Under the pieces are notes generated by a model, which was not told where the DNA came from, ran no database searches, and saw only the letters and a program-made list of their open reading frames with translations. A stretch of DNA of 64,000 nt from Kaistella gelatinilytica (GTDB taxonomy: Bacteria; Bacteroidota; Bacteroidia; Flavobacteriales; Weeksellaceae). Numbering within the stretch: the stretch's first letter is position 1; every line of letters begins with the position of its first letter. The position numbers and the translations under genes were made by a program. The stretch covers positions 610,798 through 674,797 of the forward strand of contig NZ_JADPVI010000002.1 of the NCBI RefSeq assembly GCF_015679325.1, written 5' to 3'. Shown piece by piece: positions 8,917 to 16,766 of this stretch.

Positions 8917-9297
8917 ATGTCAGAAGAAAGACAACGATACAGCGACGCCGATCTGGTTGAATTTAAAGAACTTATACAGGCGAAAATAGTAAAAGCAGAA
9001 AGAGATCTGTTTTTGGTTAGAGAGAGTTTTATCAACGATCAAAATAACGGTACTGATGATACTTCACCTACTTTCAAAGCTTTTGAAGAAGGTGCAGAAA
9101 CGTTGAGCAAGGAACAAAATGCAATTTTGGCCGGAAGACAGGAGAAATTCTTGCGCGAGTTGAAAAATGCGTTGATCCGCATCGAAAATAAAACGTACGG
9201 CATTTGCAGATCAACAGGAAAACTCATTGGTAAAGACCGATTGAGAGCTGTTCCTCACGCAACATTAAGCATCGAAGCGAAGAATATGCAACGATAA
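8917..9297 (+). CDS. DksA/TraR-family protein with degenerate zinc finger
   Basis: A 126-residue protein with an N-terminal helical region ('DLVEFKELIQAKIVKAERDL') and a C-terminal block 'YGICRSTGKLIGKDRLRAVP' (about 98-117) that aligns with the DksA/TraR zinc-finger consensus YGxCxxCGxxIxxxRLxAxP. Only the first of the four metal cysteines is present: the second is T, and the last C-x-x-C pair is replaced by 'LSIEAK'. The protein therefore probably does not bind zinc, although the fold seems kept. DksA-type proteins bind the secondary channel of RNA polymerase and mediate the stringent response. Whether this one does so is inference. It sits between ileS and the lspA group, which is conserved synteny in Bacteroidota. 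Confidence 0.85.
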   Translation: MSEERQRYSDADLVEFKELIQAKIVKAERDLFLVRESFINDQNNGTDDTSPTFKAFEEGAETLSKEQNAILAGRQEKFLRELKNALIRIENKTYGICRSTGKLIGKDRLRAVPHATLSIEAKNMQR

Positions 9298-9380
9298 TCT
9301 ACCTTCTTAAAATGAAATAATGTGCAAAGTATAAAGTATATTTCTATACCCTATATTTTGTGCATTTATATTTTAAATTC

Positions 9381-9623
9381 ATGAATACAGTCCTTATTTT
9401 ACTCGCAGTCGCAGTCGTTTTCGCCTATTTTTTTCGAAAGGATATCAAAGAGAAGATCATTCCGAATAGAGAAAAAAATTACACGATGGACGATCAGTAT
9501 AATTCTGACAAGAAAGACCGCGAAAATGAAATCGACAAAATCCTCAGCAAAATGGGGAAAAACGGAGTGAACGATCTTTCCAGAGAAGATCAAAAACGAC
9601 TCGACGAACTCTCAAAAAAATAA
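9381..9623 (+). CDS. Small membrane-anchored DUF6576-like protein
   Basis: An 80-residue protein with one N-terminal membrane segment ('VLILLAVAVVFAYFF', about 4-18) and a charged cytosolic tail. The C-terminal part, with 'EIDKILSKMGKNGVNDLS' followed by 'EDQKRLDELS', resembles the DUF6576 motif found at the C-terminus of some Bacteroidota rhomboid proteases. Here it stands alone on its own anchor. I take ATG 9381; an upstream in-frame GTG at 9360 would add a short tail and is less likely. It lies 5 nt before the next small gene and probably belongs to the lspA transcription unit. Function unknown. Confidence 0.65.
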   Translation: MNTVLILLAVAVVFAYFFRKDIKEKIIPNREKNYTMDDQYNSDKKDRENEIDKILSKMGKNGVNDLSREDQKRLDELSKK

Positions 9624-9628
9624 TTTAA

Positions 9629-9823
9629 ATGGAAGCATTAATTGTACATCCCAAAAATCAAATGGAACTTAACGCATTAAAAGATGTGATGAAAGACATG
9701 GGAATCAGATATGAAAAATTTCACACCAGAAATACGAAAACGCAACCTTTTTTAACAAAAACTGCGGTAAAAAAAGATAAACCGGTAAGAAATTTCAAAG
9801 ACAAACCAAAGAGCGGCGAATAA
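9629..9823 (+). CDS. Small DUF2683-like hypothetical protein
   Basis: A 64-residue basic protein. Its first 30 residues ('MEALIVHPKNQMELNALKDV') resemble the short DUF2683-type proteins of Bacteroidota, some of which sit beside toxin genes. No toxin-like partner is next to it here. The second half is Lys/Arg-rich and probably unstructured. Its stop codon overlaps the lspA start by one base (TAATG), indicating translational coupling. Function unknown. Confidence 0.6.
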   Translation: MEALIVHPKNQMELNALKDVMKDMGIRYEKFHTRNTKTQPFLTKTAVKKDKPVRNFKDKPKSGE

Positions 9824-10461
9824 TGAAGAAAATAGCATTAATTACTTTTATCATTCTATTTATCGATCAAGCTTCGAAATTTTATATCAAAACCCATTTC
9901 AATCTTGGCCAAAGCACGCCGGTTTTTCCGGGATTTAAATTGACTTTTGTAGAAAATCCGGGAATGGCTTATGGATTTCATTTCGGCGGTCTGCTCGGAA
10001 AATATTTTCTGGTGATCGTACGAATTGCGCTCATCGGCTTTATGATCTATCTTTTTAGAAAATGGCTCAAAGAAGGGCAATCGAATTATCTCATGATTCC
10101 AATGGCGATTATTTTCGCCGGCGCAATCGGTAATCTGATCGATGGAATGTTCTACGGAATGATCTTCGACAGTGGAACGGTGTATGAAGAAAGTATCGAA
10201 AGATGGATCGACTACGGCGGTATCTCTAAAGTGGTTGCATTCGGAAGCGGTTATTCTACTTTTATGAAAGGCTGCGTTGTCGATATGCTGCATTTCCCTT
10301 TGGTAGACTGGAATGTTCCTGAAAGCTGGCCGATAATTGGCGGAAAACATATCGAATTCTTTAAATATATTTTTAATGTTGCCGATTCTGCAATTACCGT
10401 TGGAGCGGCTTTATTGATCATCTTTAGAAAGAAAGCATTTCCGAACGGATTTGATTTTTAA
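9823..10461 (+). CDS. lspA: Lipoprotein signal peptidase (signal peptidase II)
   Basis: Aspartic membrane protease that removes signal peptides from prolipoproteins at the lipidated cysteine. Four membrane segments are visible. The two catalytic aspartates are D107 in 'GNLIDG' and D188 in 'NVADSAIT'. Compared with E. coli LspA (164 residues), this 212-residue form has an insertion of about 45 residues between them ('YEESIERWIDYGG' region), predicted periplasmic; longer forms are usual in Bacteroidota. The many lipoproteins in this window (for example at 37883, 39192, 41730 and 53875) would be its substrates. It is translationally coupled to the upstream small gene and followed directly by a terminator. 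Confidence 0.95.
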   Translation: MKKIALITFIILFIDQASKFYIKTHFNLGQSTPVFPGFKLTFVENPGMAYGFHFGGLLGKYFLVIVRIALIGFMIYLFRKWLKEGQSNYLMIPMAIIFAGAIGNLIDGMFYGMIFDSGTVYEESIERWIDYGGISKVVAFGSGYSTFMKGCVVDMLHFPLVDWNVPESWPIIGGKHIEFFKYIFNVADSAITVGAALLIIFRKKAFPNGFDF

Positions 10462-10490
10462 GATTTATTTAGGCAGCTTTTTCCACCCTC

Positions 10491-10518
10491 TCTCGTCACG
10501 AATGACGAGACTTTTTTT
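10491..10518 (+). terminator. Rho-independent terminator after lspA
   Basis: An 8-bp stem TCTCGTCA/TGACGAGA closes a CGAA tetraloop and is followed by CTTTTTTT. It is part of a larger intergenic element (about 10472-10590) described in the findings. Confidence 0.8.
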
Positions 10519-10618
10519 AATGGTTCCGTCGCTCAGTTACCAATAATAAAGAGCTCCACTCAGGTTGGGCTGCAGTTTATCGCTTCGAAATCAAATTTTT
10601 GTTTACGATTTACCATTC

Positions 10619-11260
10619 ATGAAAAAAATAAAAATCCTTATATTAGTCGCCTTTTTTGTGTTCCTGATTACAGGGATTTTTACTTACTGGTGCAATTTCA
10701 CCATCGAGAGTGAAACCGAAGATCAGGTAACTTCCAATCTCGGAAACTTACCACAAGAAAAAACCGGACTTTTATTAGGAACAAGCAAAACTCTAGCAAG
10801 TGGAAAGCCAAATGCCTACTTTTTCAATAGAATTACTGCCGCAGTTGAACTTTATAAAGCAGGGAAAATTAAAAATATCATTGTGAGCGGAGACAATTCC
10901 CAAAAAAATTACAATGAGCCGGAAGACATGAAGATAGAACTGATCAAACAAGGAATTCCAGCCGAGAAAATTTTCGAAGATTTTGCCGGATTTAGAACTT
11001 TGGATTCTATCGTTCGGGCAAAAGAGATTTTCGGACAACAATCATTTATTATTATTTCTCAGCGTTTCCATAACGAACGAGCCGTCTATCTGGCTCAAAA
11101 AAACGGTATTGAAGCTTTCGGTTACAACGCAGAAGACGTGAATCAATATGCTGGTTTAAAAACCAATCTTCGCGAATATCTGGCGCGCGTAAAAGTTTTC
11201 TGGGATTTTTTGTTTGGCGTAGAACCTAAATTTGGCGGCAAAAAAATTAGTATTCCGTAG
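10619..11260 (+). CDS. SanA/ElyC-type DUF218 membrane protein
   Basis: One N-terminal membrane segment ('ILILVAFFVFLITGIFTYW') anchors a periplasmic DUF218 (YdcF/ElyC/SanA) domain. Diagnostic parts are 'GLLLGTSKTLASGKPNAYF', 'AAVELYKAGKIKNIIVSGDN', 'EPEDMKIELIKQGIP' and 'TLDSIVRAKEIFGQ', the standard order for SanA-like proteins. The E. coli members affect envelope integrity and vancomycin resistance, but the reaction is not known. I start at ATG 10619 because the hydrophobic anchor follows immediately; the frame remains open upstream to 10565, but that part lies in the intergenic element. About 214 residues is normal for SanA. Confidence 0.85.
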   Translation: MKKIKILILVAFFVFLITGIFTYWCNFTIESETEDQVTSNLGNLPQEKTGLLLGTSKTLASGKPNAYFFNRITAAVELYKAGKIKNIIVSGDNSQKNYNEPEDMKIELIKQGIPAEKIFEDFAGFRTLDSIVRAKEIFGQQSFIIISQRFHNERAVYLAQKNGIEAFGYNAEDVNQYAGLKTNLREYLARVKVFWDFLFGVEPKFGGKKISIP

Positions 11261-11350
11261 TCGAAAATGACCATCTTCAAAATTAGTTAAGTTAAAATAA
11301 TTTCGTTCAAAAAATTAACTGGAAGAAGGAGATTTATTTTTAAAAAGAAT

Positions 11351-11358
11351 TAATTTTG
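11351..11358 (+). promoter_or_regulatory. Predicted -7 box of the TPR-AraC gene
   Basis: TAATTTTG fits TAnnTTTG and ends only 4 nt before the ATG at 11363, so the mRNA would be leaderless or nearly so. Confidence 0.5.
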
Positions 11359-11362
11359 TTTC

Positions 11363-12889
11363 ATGCCGCAGTTCTGGAAAATATTTCTCTTTTTACTTTT
11401 TGGTGGGAGTCTTCTCACCGCACAAAAGAGAACCGATTTTGAGTTGCGAATGCAAAATAGTTTTCTAAAACTATACGAAAATCCAGATGTAGCGATTCAT
11501 TCTGCACAGGAAATCCGCACCGATAAAACTGAAACTCCCGTAATTAACATTCTCACGAAAGCAAATTTGCTAAAAGGCGATTATGTAGAATCAGTAAAAA
11601 TCGCCTTCGAAAAATCCCATTCAGAAATTGGGAACGAAGATCTTCGCAAGATTTTGATTTTATCCCGGGAATTTTATGAATTGAACTTCTACGAACAAGC
11701 TGATAAAATTATTTCTCAATACCTTGAAAAAAAGGGAAAATCAAGAAATTCCGACAAAGATCAATTCTTATATGCACAACTTTTTCAAATTCAGGCGCAG
11801 AATTTTCTGGCTTTAAAAAAGTATGAAAATGCGCGGAAAAGTTTAACTCAAAGTTCAAATTCCCTAAAAAACAAAAGCGCTGCTCCGGATTTAATTTTAA
11901 AGGAAAACCAATTAATTTCTGCCACAATACTTTTCGAAAAAGGACAAAAAGAGGAAGCTCGAAAAATTGCTGATTCATTATTAAAAGACCTGCAAAAGAA
12001 TCCCCGAAATATTTATTTATATTCTTTAACCCAACAATTACGGGGAAATTTATTTTTCGAGGAACAAAATTACGAGGAAGCTATTAATTGTCTGAAAAAC
12101 GCTTTGTTGCCTCTGGAAAATATTAATTACAATCCTCTGAAAGAAAAAGTTTATAAAGATCTGAGCATAAATTATTTGGTACTAAAAAATAATGCAGAAT
12201 ACGAACTTTACAGGAAAAAAAGCGAGGAAGTTTCAAAATTATTGGGCGAACAAAAAAAAGAAGCACGCCGAGAAATACTCCAGTTAAATACAGAATCCAT
12301 TGCAGAAAAAAGCGAGTCGCTTCGAAATAAGAAGAGAATGCAATTCTTTTTTCTTCTGGGAATTTCATTTCTACTACTTCTTATTGCAGGATATTTCTAC
12401 TATAGAGAAATTCAAAAAGCGAAAAATTTAGCGAAACAAATTAAGTTTTTCCGCTCCATAAATATTCCTGTCAAAACTTCGAAAGAAACGATAACAGAGA
12501 AAATTTCCTCAAAAAAACCACTTTTAATTCCGAAAGAAACGGAAGAAGAAATTTTAGCACAACTGGAGATATTTGAGAATTCCAAAAATTATTTGGATAA
12601 CAAAATGTCCTTGGCAACTTTATCTGCGCAACTCGGTACGAACACGAAATACCTTTCGGAAATCATCAATAAATATAAAGACAAAAACTTCAATACGTAT
12701 ATTAATGAACTCAGAATTAAGCACGTTATTCAGTTACTGTCCACGGATCGAACTTATCTGCAATACAAAATAAGTTACATCGCAGAAATCGGCGGATTCA
12801 CTTCGCATAGTGCTTTTACGAATGTTTTTAAATCCGTTACGGGATTTTCTCCGAACGAATATTTACAGAATTTAAGAAACTCCGAATGA
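11363..12889 (+). CDS. Membrane-bound TPR sensor with C-terminal AraC-type DNA-binding domain
   Basis: The 508-residue protein has, in order: a signal peptide (to about residue 20, 'LLTAQ'), a helical TPR-like region (about 45-300), a charged coiled stretch, one membrane segment ('FFFLLGISFLLLLIAGYFYY', about 330-349), and a C-terminal AraC-type double helix-turn-helix (about 390-505). The DNA-binding part shows 'MSLATLSAQLGTNTKYLSEIIN' in two halves, then 'FNTYINELRIKHVIQLL', 'ISYIAEIGGFTSHSAF' and 'FKSVTGFSPNEYL'. This topology places the TPRs in the periplasm and the DNA-binding domain in the cytosol, like a hybrid regulator without kinase parts. The next gene overlaps it by 4 nt and has the same layout without the DNA-binding domain. 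Ligand and target genes are unknown. Confidence 0.85.
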   Translation: MPQFWKIFLFLLFGGSLLTAQKRTDFELRMQNSFLKLYENPDVAIHSAQEIRTDKTETPVINILTKANLLKGDYVESVKIAFEKSHSEIGNEDLRKILILSREFYELNFYEQADKIISQYLEKKGKSRNSDKDQFLYAQLFQIQAQNFLALKKYENARKSLTQSSNSLKNKSAAPDLILKENQLISATILFEKGQKEEARKIADSLLKDLQKNPRNIYLYSLTQQLRGNLFFEEQNYEEAINCLKNALLPLENINYNPLKEKVYKDLSINYLVLKNNAEYELYRKKSEEVSKLLGEQKKEARREILQLNTESIAEKSESLRNKKRMQFFFLLGISFLLLLIAGYFYYREIQKAKNLAKQIKFFRSINIPVKTSKETITEKISSKKPLLIPKETEEEILAQLEIFENSKNYLDNKMSLATLSAQLGTNTKYLSEIINKYKDKNFNTYINELRIKHVIQLLSTDRTYLQYKISYIAEIGGFTSHSAFTNVFKSVTGFSPNEYLQNLRNSE

Positions 12890-14055
12890 TGAAAAAAATT
12901 CCACTTTTATTCTTATTTCTGTTTTTTGGAACTGTGAATTTTACAGCTCAAAAAGTTGGTGATTCGCTTAAAAAAAGAGCAACTTCTCTGATCTATGAAC
13001 AACCGGATGAAGCGATTTCTATAGGCTTAAAACTTTTAAAAAGCGAAAAAAATGTGGATGAATTAGCAGATTTGTACCTGGTAATTTCTAATGCTTATCT
13101 CGCGAAAAAAAATAATGACAGTTCTCTTTTCTATAATTTGAAAGCAGAAAATCTGATTCCCAAAACAACTTTACCTACGACGAAAATAAAAATTCTAAAA
13201 TCCGTCGCAGTTCAGTATCAGCAAATGGAACTCTACGAAAAAGCGCTGCAAAGCCTGGATGAGGCGCAAAAAATGATCGAGAAATCTCCTAAGAAAGATA
13301 AAGAATATCTCTTTAATAGCGGTTTTATCAATAATATTAAAGGAATTATTTACCTTAATCAATCGAATCCCGATTTGGCTTTAGAAAAATTCAAATCAAC
13401 TGCAGAAAGTTTTCAAAAACTGGAATTGGACAAAGAAACCGCGGCCAAAATAAGCATCAATTATTACAATATGGCAAGTTGTTACCTGGATTTAAAGCAG
13501 TTGCAGCAAGCTTTTAATTATTTTAAAGAGGGAGAAAAATATGCGAAAATATTTGATGATCATATTATGACCGCCTATAATTTGAAAGGTCAAGGTGTAA
13601 TTTATTTTCAAAAACATCAAAATGAAGAATCATTAAAAGTTTTATATGAAGCAGAAAAACTGGCGGAACCTTTTGGAGATCTGGTTTTAAATGAGGCGAT
13701 TTTTAATCTCTTGGCGAATAATAATTTAGCCATTAATAATATTGAGAAATTTCAAATTTATAATAAGAAATCTCTGGAAATTCAGAAAACTTTGGAGCAA
13801 GATGACTTACAATCCTACAATCGATATCTCAATGCTCAAAATGTGGAACAAGAGGAAATTAATTCCAAAGTAGAGAAGAAATTTCAAATTTACAATTGGT
13901 TTTCGATCATCATCACTTTAGGATTGCTCACTTTCTTTCTCAAAAAAATTCTTGACATGAAGAAGAAAAACCTTCGTCAAAAAAAATTGATTGAGACGCT
14001 TACGAAATCAAAACAAACCCTTCAAGAAAAATTAGGTTTGCCAAAAGTGGTTTAG
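12886..14055 (+). CDS. TPR membrane protein, HTH-less partner of the TPR-AraC regulator
   Basis: A 389-residue protein with a signal peptide ('LLFLFLFFGTVNFTAQ'), about six TPR-like helical pairs (for example 'EKALQSLDEAQKMI', 'DLALEKFKSTAESF', 'QQAFNYFKEGEKYAK', 'EESLKVLYEAEKLAE'), one membrane segment near residue 345 ('FSIIITLGLLTFFLKKIL') and a short basic coiled tail that ends where its neighbour continues into the DNA-binding domain. Both proteins begin with similar 'Y..PD.AI' motifs after the signal peptide. The start overlaps the upstream stop (ATGATGA), so the two are co-translated. It may be a duplicated, truncated copy that modulates the regulator. That is inference; the function is unknown. 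Confidence 0.8.
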   Translation: MMKKIPLLFLFLFFGTVNFTAQKVGDSLKKRATSLIYEQPDEAISIGLKLLKSEKNVDELADLYLVISNAYLAKKNNDSSLFYNLKAENLIPKTTLPTTKIKILKSVAVQYQQMELYEKALQSLDEAQKMIEKSPKKDKEYLFNSGFINNIKGIIYLNQSNPDLALEKFKSTAESFQKLELDKETAAKISINYYNMASCYLDLKQLQQAFNYFKEGEKYAKIFDDHIMTAYNLKGQGVIYFQKHQNEESLKVLYEAEKLAEPFGDLVLNEAIFNLLANNNLAINNIEKFQIYNKKSLEIQKTLEQDDLQSYNRYLNAQNVEQEEINSKVEKKFQIYNWFSIIITLGLLTFFLKKILDMKKKNLRQKKLIETLTKSKQTLQEKLGLPKVV

Positions 14056-14068
14056 TTTTGTATTTTTG
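14037..14068 (+). promoter_or_regulatory. Predicted trpS promoter
   Basis: A TTTG at 14037-14040 and TATTTTTG at 14061-14068, 20 nt apart, match the flavobacterial -33/-7 promoter. The -33 box is inside the end of the previous gene. Confidence 0.6.
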
Positions 14069-14087
14069 CACTTGTTAAATTAAAAAT

Positions 14088-15056
14088 ATGTCCAGAATAC
14101 TTACGGGAATCCAGGCAACAGGAACTCCACATTTAGGAAATTTGCTTGGTGCGATCATTCCTGCCATCGAACTTTCGAAAAAAGCTGAAAACGAATCGTT
14201 TTTGTTTATCGCAAATCTGCACTCTCTAACTCAAATTAAAGATGCTTCAGAATTAAAACAAAACACGTACGAAATCGCTGCAGCCTGGCTTGCTTGTGGA
14301 TTAGACACGGACAAAACGTTTTTTTACAGACAAAGTGATATTGCAGAAGTTTGCGAACTGTCCTGGTATTTGTCGTGCTTCTTCCCTTACCAAAGATTGA
14401 CCTTAGCACATTCATTTAAAGATAAAGCAGATCGTTTAGACGATGTAAACGCAGGATTATTTACGTATCCGGTTTTGATGGCTGCTGATATTTTACTTTA
14501 TAATGCAGAAGTGGTTCCTGTGGGAAAAGACCAGTTGCAGCATTTGGAAATGGCGCGAGATATGGGCGCGAGATTTAATCATCAAATGGGTGAAGTTTTC
14601 GTGCTACCAAAAGCAGAGTTGCAGGAAGACACGAAATATGTTCCCGGAACTGATGGACAGAAGATGTCGAAATCAAGAGGAAATATCATAAATATTTTCT
14701 TACCGGAAAAAGAACTGAAAAAACAGGTTATGGGAATAGAAACAGATTCTAAATCTTTGGAAGAAGCGAAAGATCCGGCAACTGATAAAGTTTTCGCCTT
14801 ATATGAATTGATCGCAACTCCGGATCAAACGGCAGTTTTGAGAGAAAAATATTTAGCTGGAAATTTTGGATACGGTCACGCAAAAACGGAATTGTTGAAT
14901 TTAATTCTGACCCGATTTGCGAAAGAAAGAGAACTCTTCTCCTATTATATGAACAACTTACCAGAACTGGAGGAAAAACTTCAGGAAGGCGCAGTGAAGA
15001 CCCGAAAAATAGCCTCTGAAACTTTACATAAAGTTCGTACTACTTTAGGCGTTTAA
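14088..15056 (+). CDS. trpS: Tryptophanyl-tRNA synthetase
   Basis: Class Ic synthetase that charges tRNA-Trp. The first ATP-binding signature is 'GTPHLGN' (12-18) and the second is 'KMSKS' within 'GTDGQKMSKSRGN'. The sequence 'AGLFTYPVLMAADILLY' and 'PVGKDQLQHLEMARD' are typical of bacterial TrpRS. The length of 322 residues is standard. It has its own promoter and a terminator after the stop, so it is probably a single-gene unit. Confidence 0.97.
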   Translation: MSRILTGIQATGTPHLGNLLGAIIPAIELSKKAENESFLFIANLHSLTQIKDASELKQNTYEIAAAWLACGLDTDKTFFYRQSDIAEVCELSWYLSCFFPYQRLTLAHSFKDKADRLDDVNAGLFTYPVLMAADILLYNAEVVPVGKDQLQHLEMARDMGARFNHQMGEVFVLPKAELQEDTKYVPGTDGQKMSKSRGNIINIFLPEKELKKQVMGIETDSKSLEEAKDPATDKVFALYELIATPDQTAVLREKYLAGNFGYGHAKTELLNLILTRFAKERELFSYYMNNLPELEEKLQEGAVKTRKIASETLHKVRTTLGV

Positions 15057-15065
15057 GATAGAATC

Positions 15066-15096
15066 AAAACCTTTTCACTTCGAGAAGGTTTTTTTA
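15066..15096. terminator. Bidirectional terminator between trpS and the YjjG-like gene
   Basis: A 9-bp stem, AACCTTTTC and GAGAAGGTT with one G-T pair and a 5-nt loop, is followed by T7 on the plus strand. It has A-rich sequence on the other side, so it can serve both convergent genes. Confidence 0.7.
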
Positions 15097-15789
15097 TAAA
15101 AAGTCTTTAAGCTCTACTAATTTTTTAATGACCTTCACTCCTTCTGCTTCGTAGTTATCATTAAAAACATCGAGGAAAACGACCTCTAATCCGAACGATT
15201 TCCCGCCTTCTACATCGGCGATCCAGTCGTCACCGATCATCATTGATTCTTCAATTTTTGCTCCGGCTTTTTTTAAAGAGTAATCGTAAACTTCGGGTTG
15301 CGGTTTGCGGATGTTGATCTCATCGGCACTTGTAATGGTTTGGAAATAATTTTTGATACCGGAAAGTTCACATTTTCGAAACGTAACTTCCTTAAAACCA
15401 TTGGAAAGAATGTGGAGCTTATATTTTTTCTCGGAAAGATATTCCAAGATCTCAAAAGCGCCTTCTACCAGATCATTATAATTCAGGATCTCATCCAGAA
15501 ATTGAGTTTCGAAAGTCTCAGAAAGATCGAAATCATCAATTCCGAAAAAGAGGAAAGTATCGTAAAACCGATGTTCACGGAGATATTCTTTGTCGATCTC
15601 TCCATCGCGGATCTGTTCCCAAAGTCTTTCGTTAATTGTAAAATATTCGGTGTGGAATTCTTCGAAATCAAGATTGAATCTATCGCTGATCTGTTCTTTC
15701 TTAAAGATTTCTTTTAAAGTGAGATAAGCATTTCTGCGGTGATCCCATAAAGTATTGTCGAGGTCAAAAAAAATGTGCTGAATTTTCAT
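15094..15789 (-). CDS. HAD-family YjjG-like nucleotidase
   Basis: HAD hydrolase with motif I 'FFDLDNTLWD' (nucleophile D9, acid/base D11), motif II 'LSNG' in 'LHILSNGFKE', motif III K in 'RKPQPEVY' and motif IV 'MIGDDWIADVEGG'. The helical cap between motifs I and II, and the overall sequence, best fit the YjjG group, which dephosphorylates non-canonical pyrimidine nucleotides and so cleans the nucleotide pool. Substrate assignment is by family only. ATG 15789 is chosen because the earlier in-frame ATG at 15798 lies inside the predicted -7 box. It faces trpS tail to tail. Confidence 0.85.
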   Translation of the reverse strand: MKIQHIFFDLDNTLWDHRRNAYLTLKEIFKKEQISDRFNLDFEEFHTEYFTINERLWEQIRDGEIDKEYLREHRFYDTFLFFGIDDFDLSETFETQFLDEILNYNDLVEGAFEILEYLSEKKYKLHILSNGFKEVTFRKCELSGIKNYFQTITSADEINIRKPQPEVYDYSLKKAGAKIEESMMIGDDWIADVEGGKSFGLEVVFLDVFNDNYEAEGVKVIKKLVELKDFL

Positions 15790-15795
15790 ACAGCA

Positions 15796-15803
15796 CAAAT
15801 TTA
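15796..15803 (-). promoter_or_regulatory. Predicted -7 box of the YjjG-like gene
   Basis: TAAATTTG on the minus strand ends 6 nt before the ATG at 15789. Transcription would start almost at the start codon. Confidence 0.55.
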
Positions 15804-15995
15804 AATAAATTAAGATTAGTTTTGGGAAACAATCTGATTTTTAGTTCTGATTTTCAAAACAGCGATACTTTTGGAATAGCTCAAGAGAAAATCGATTGTT
15901 TGTCTTTTTGGTTTCAAAAGGTTTTCGTTTAAAGTGTCATTTTTTTTCATAGGCGAAACTTTTATTTCCCTAAAAACGAAACTTTAATTTAATTA

Positions 15996-16589
15996 TTATG
16001 AACGAGTCAAAATAATCTTATGTTCTTCCATAATTTTTCGCAAATTGATCAAAGCATAACGCACTCTTCCCAATGTTGTATTGATACTTGTATCTGTTTG
16101 ATCTGCAATTTCTTTGAAACTTAAACCATCAAAAAACCGAAGTTTGATCACTTCCTGCTGATTTTCTGGCAGATAGACCAACATTTTCATGAGGTCATGC
16201 TGAATTTGCTGGCTGATCAAACGTTCCTCAATATTCTCTTCCTTTTCTGAAATTAGATCGAAGATTGAAAACTCATCATTTTCATACGTCGTTTCAGAAA
16301 CTTTCACATGCTTAGATTTCAACCGGAAATGGTCGATGATCAGATTATATGCAATTCTTTTTGCCCAAAGGATAAATTTGCCTTCTTCATTGTATCGCCC
16401 CTCTTTCAAAGTGACAATAATTTTCATAAAAGTATCCTGGAAAATATCGTTGGCCAAGTCTTCATCCATTAATTTATAAAATATAAAGGAAAAAAGATCT
16501 TTCTGGTGTCTCTTGATCAAAACAGGAAGCGTTCGTTCGTTTCCGTTCCTATATTCAGAGATCAGCCAGCTATCGGTTTGTGTTGTCAT
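15996..16589 (-). CDS. ECF-type RNA polymerase sigma factor
   Basis: A 197-residue sigma-70-family protein with region 2 at about 20-95 ('LFSFIFYKLMDEDLANDIFQ', then 'FILWAKRIAYNLIIDHFR') and region 4 at about 135-190 ('LPENQQEVIKLRFFDGLSFK', then 'SINTTLGRVRYALINLRK'). Regions 1 and 3 are absent, as in the extracytoplasmic-function group. No anti-sigma factor gene lies next to it: the neighbours are the YjjG-like gene and a small outer-membrane protein gene. It may be one of the constitutive ECF-like factors of Bacteroidota. An inverted repeat sits in its leader (16609-16639). Confidence 0.9.
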   Translation of the reverse strand: MTTQTDSWLISEYRNGNERTLPVLIKRHQKDLFSFIFYKLMDEDLANDIFQDTFMKIIVTLKEGRYNEEGKFILWAKRIAYNLIIDHFRLKSKHVKVSETTYENDEFSIFDLISEKEENIEERLISQQIQHDLMKMLVYLPENQQEVIKLRFFDGLSFKEIADQTDTSINTTLGRVRYALINLRKIMEEHKIILTRS

Positions 16590-16608
16590 AACTCACTTCT
16601 GTTTATTA

Positions 16609-16639
16609 CCCGAATAGTACACCAAATATTTTATTCGGG
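16609..16639 (-). promoter_or_regulatory. Inverted repeat upstream of the ECF sigma gene
   Basis: Perfect 8-bp arms CCCGAATA and TATTCGGG are separated by 15 nt and lie 20 nt before the sigma factor ATG. It could be an operator or a leader hairpin. There is no T-tract that would make it a good terminator in either direction. Confidence 0.4.
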
Positions 16640-16766
16640 CTTTTAGTTTCGGTTTCTTATAAAGAAGTATAGTTTTTACTCGATAGAAATGTTTTTGTTG
16701 GAGTGGTAAAAATAGTAAAAAAGTTAATACTCTGTTAAAATATTTCAAATATTTACAAAAACTTTA

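Noticed and set aside
9856-10350. A 164-residue minus-strand frame inside lspA
   Set aside because: It is a shadow of lspA in the antisense frame. lspA has intact catalytic residues and a coupled start.
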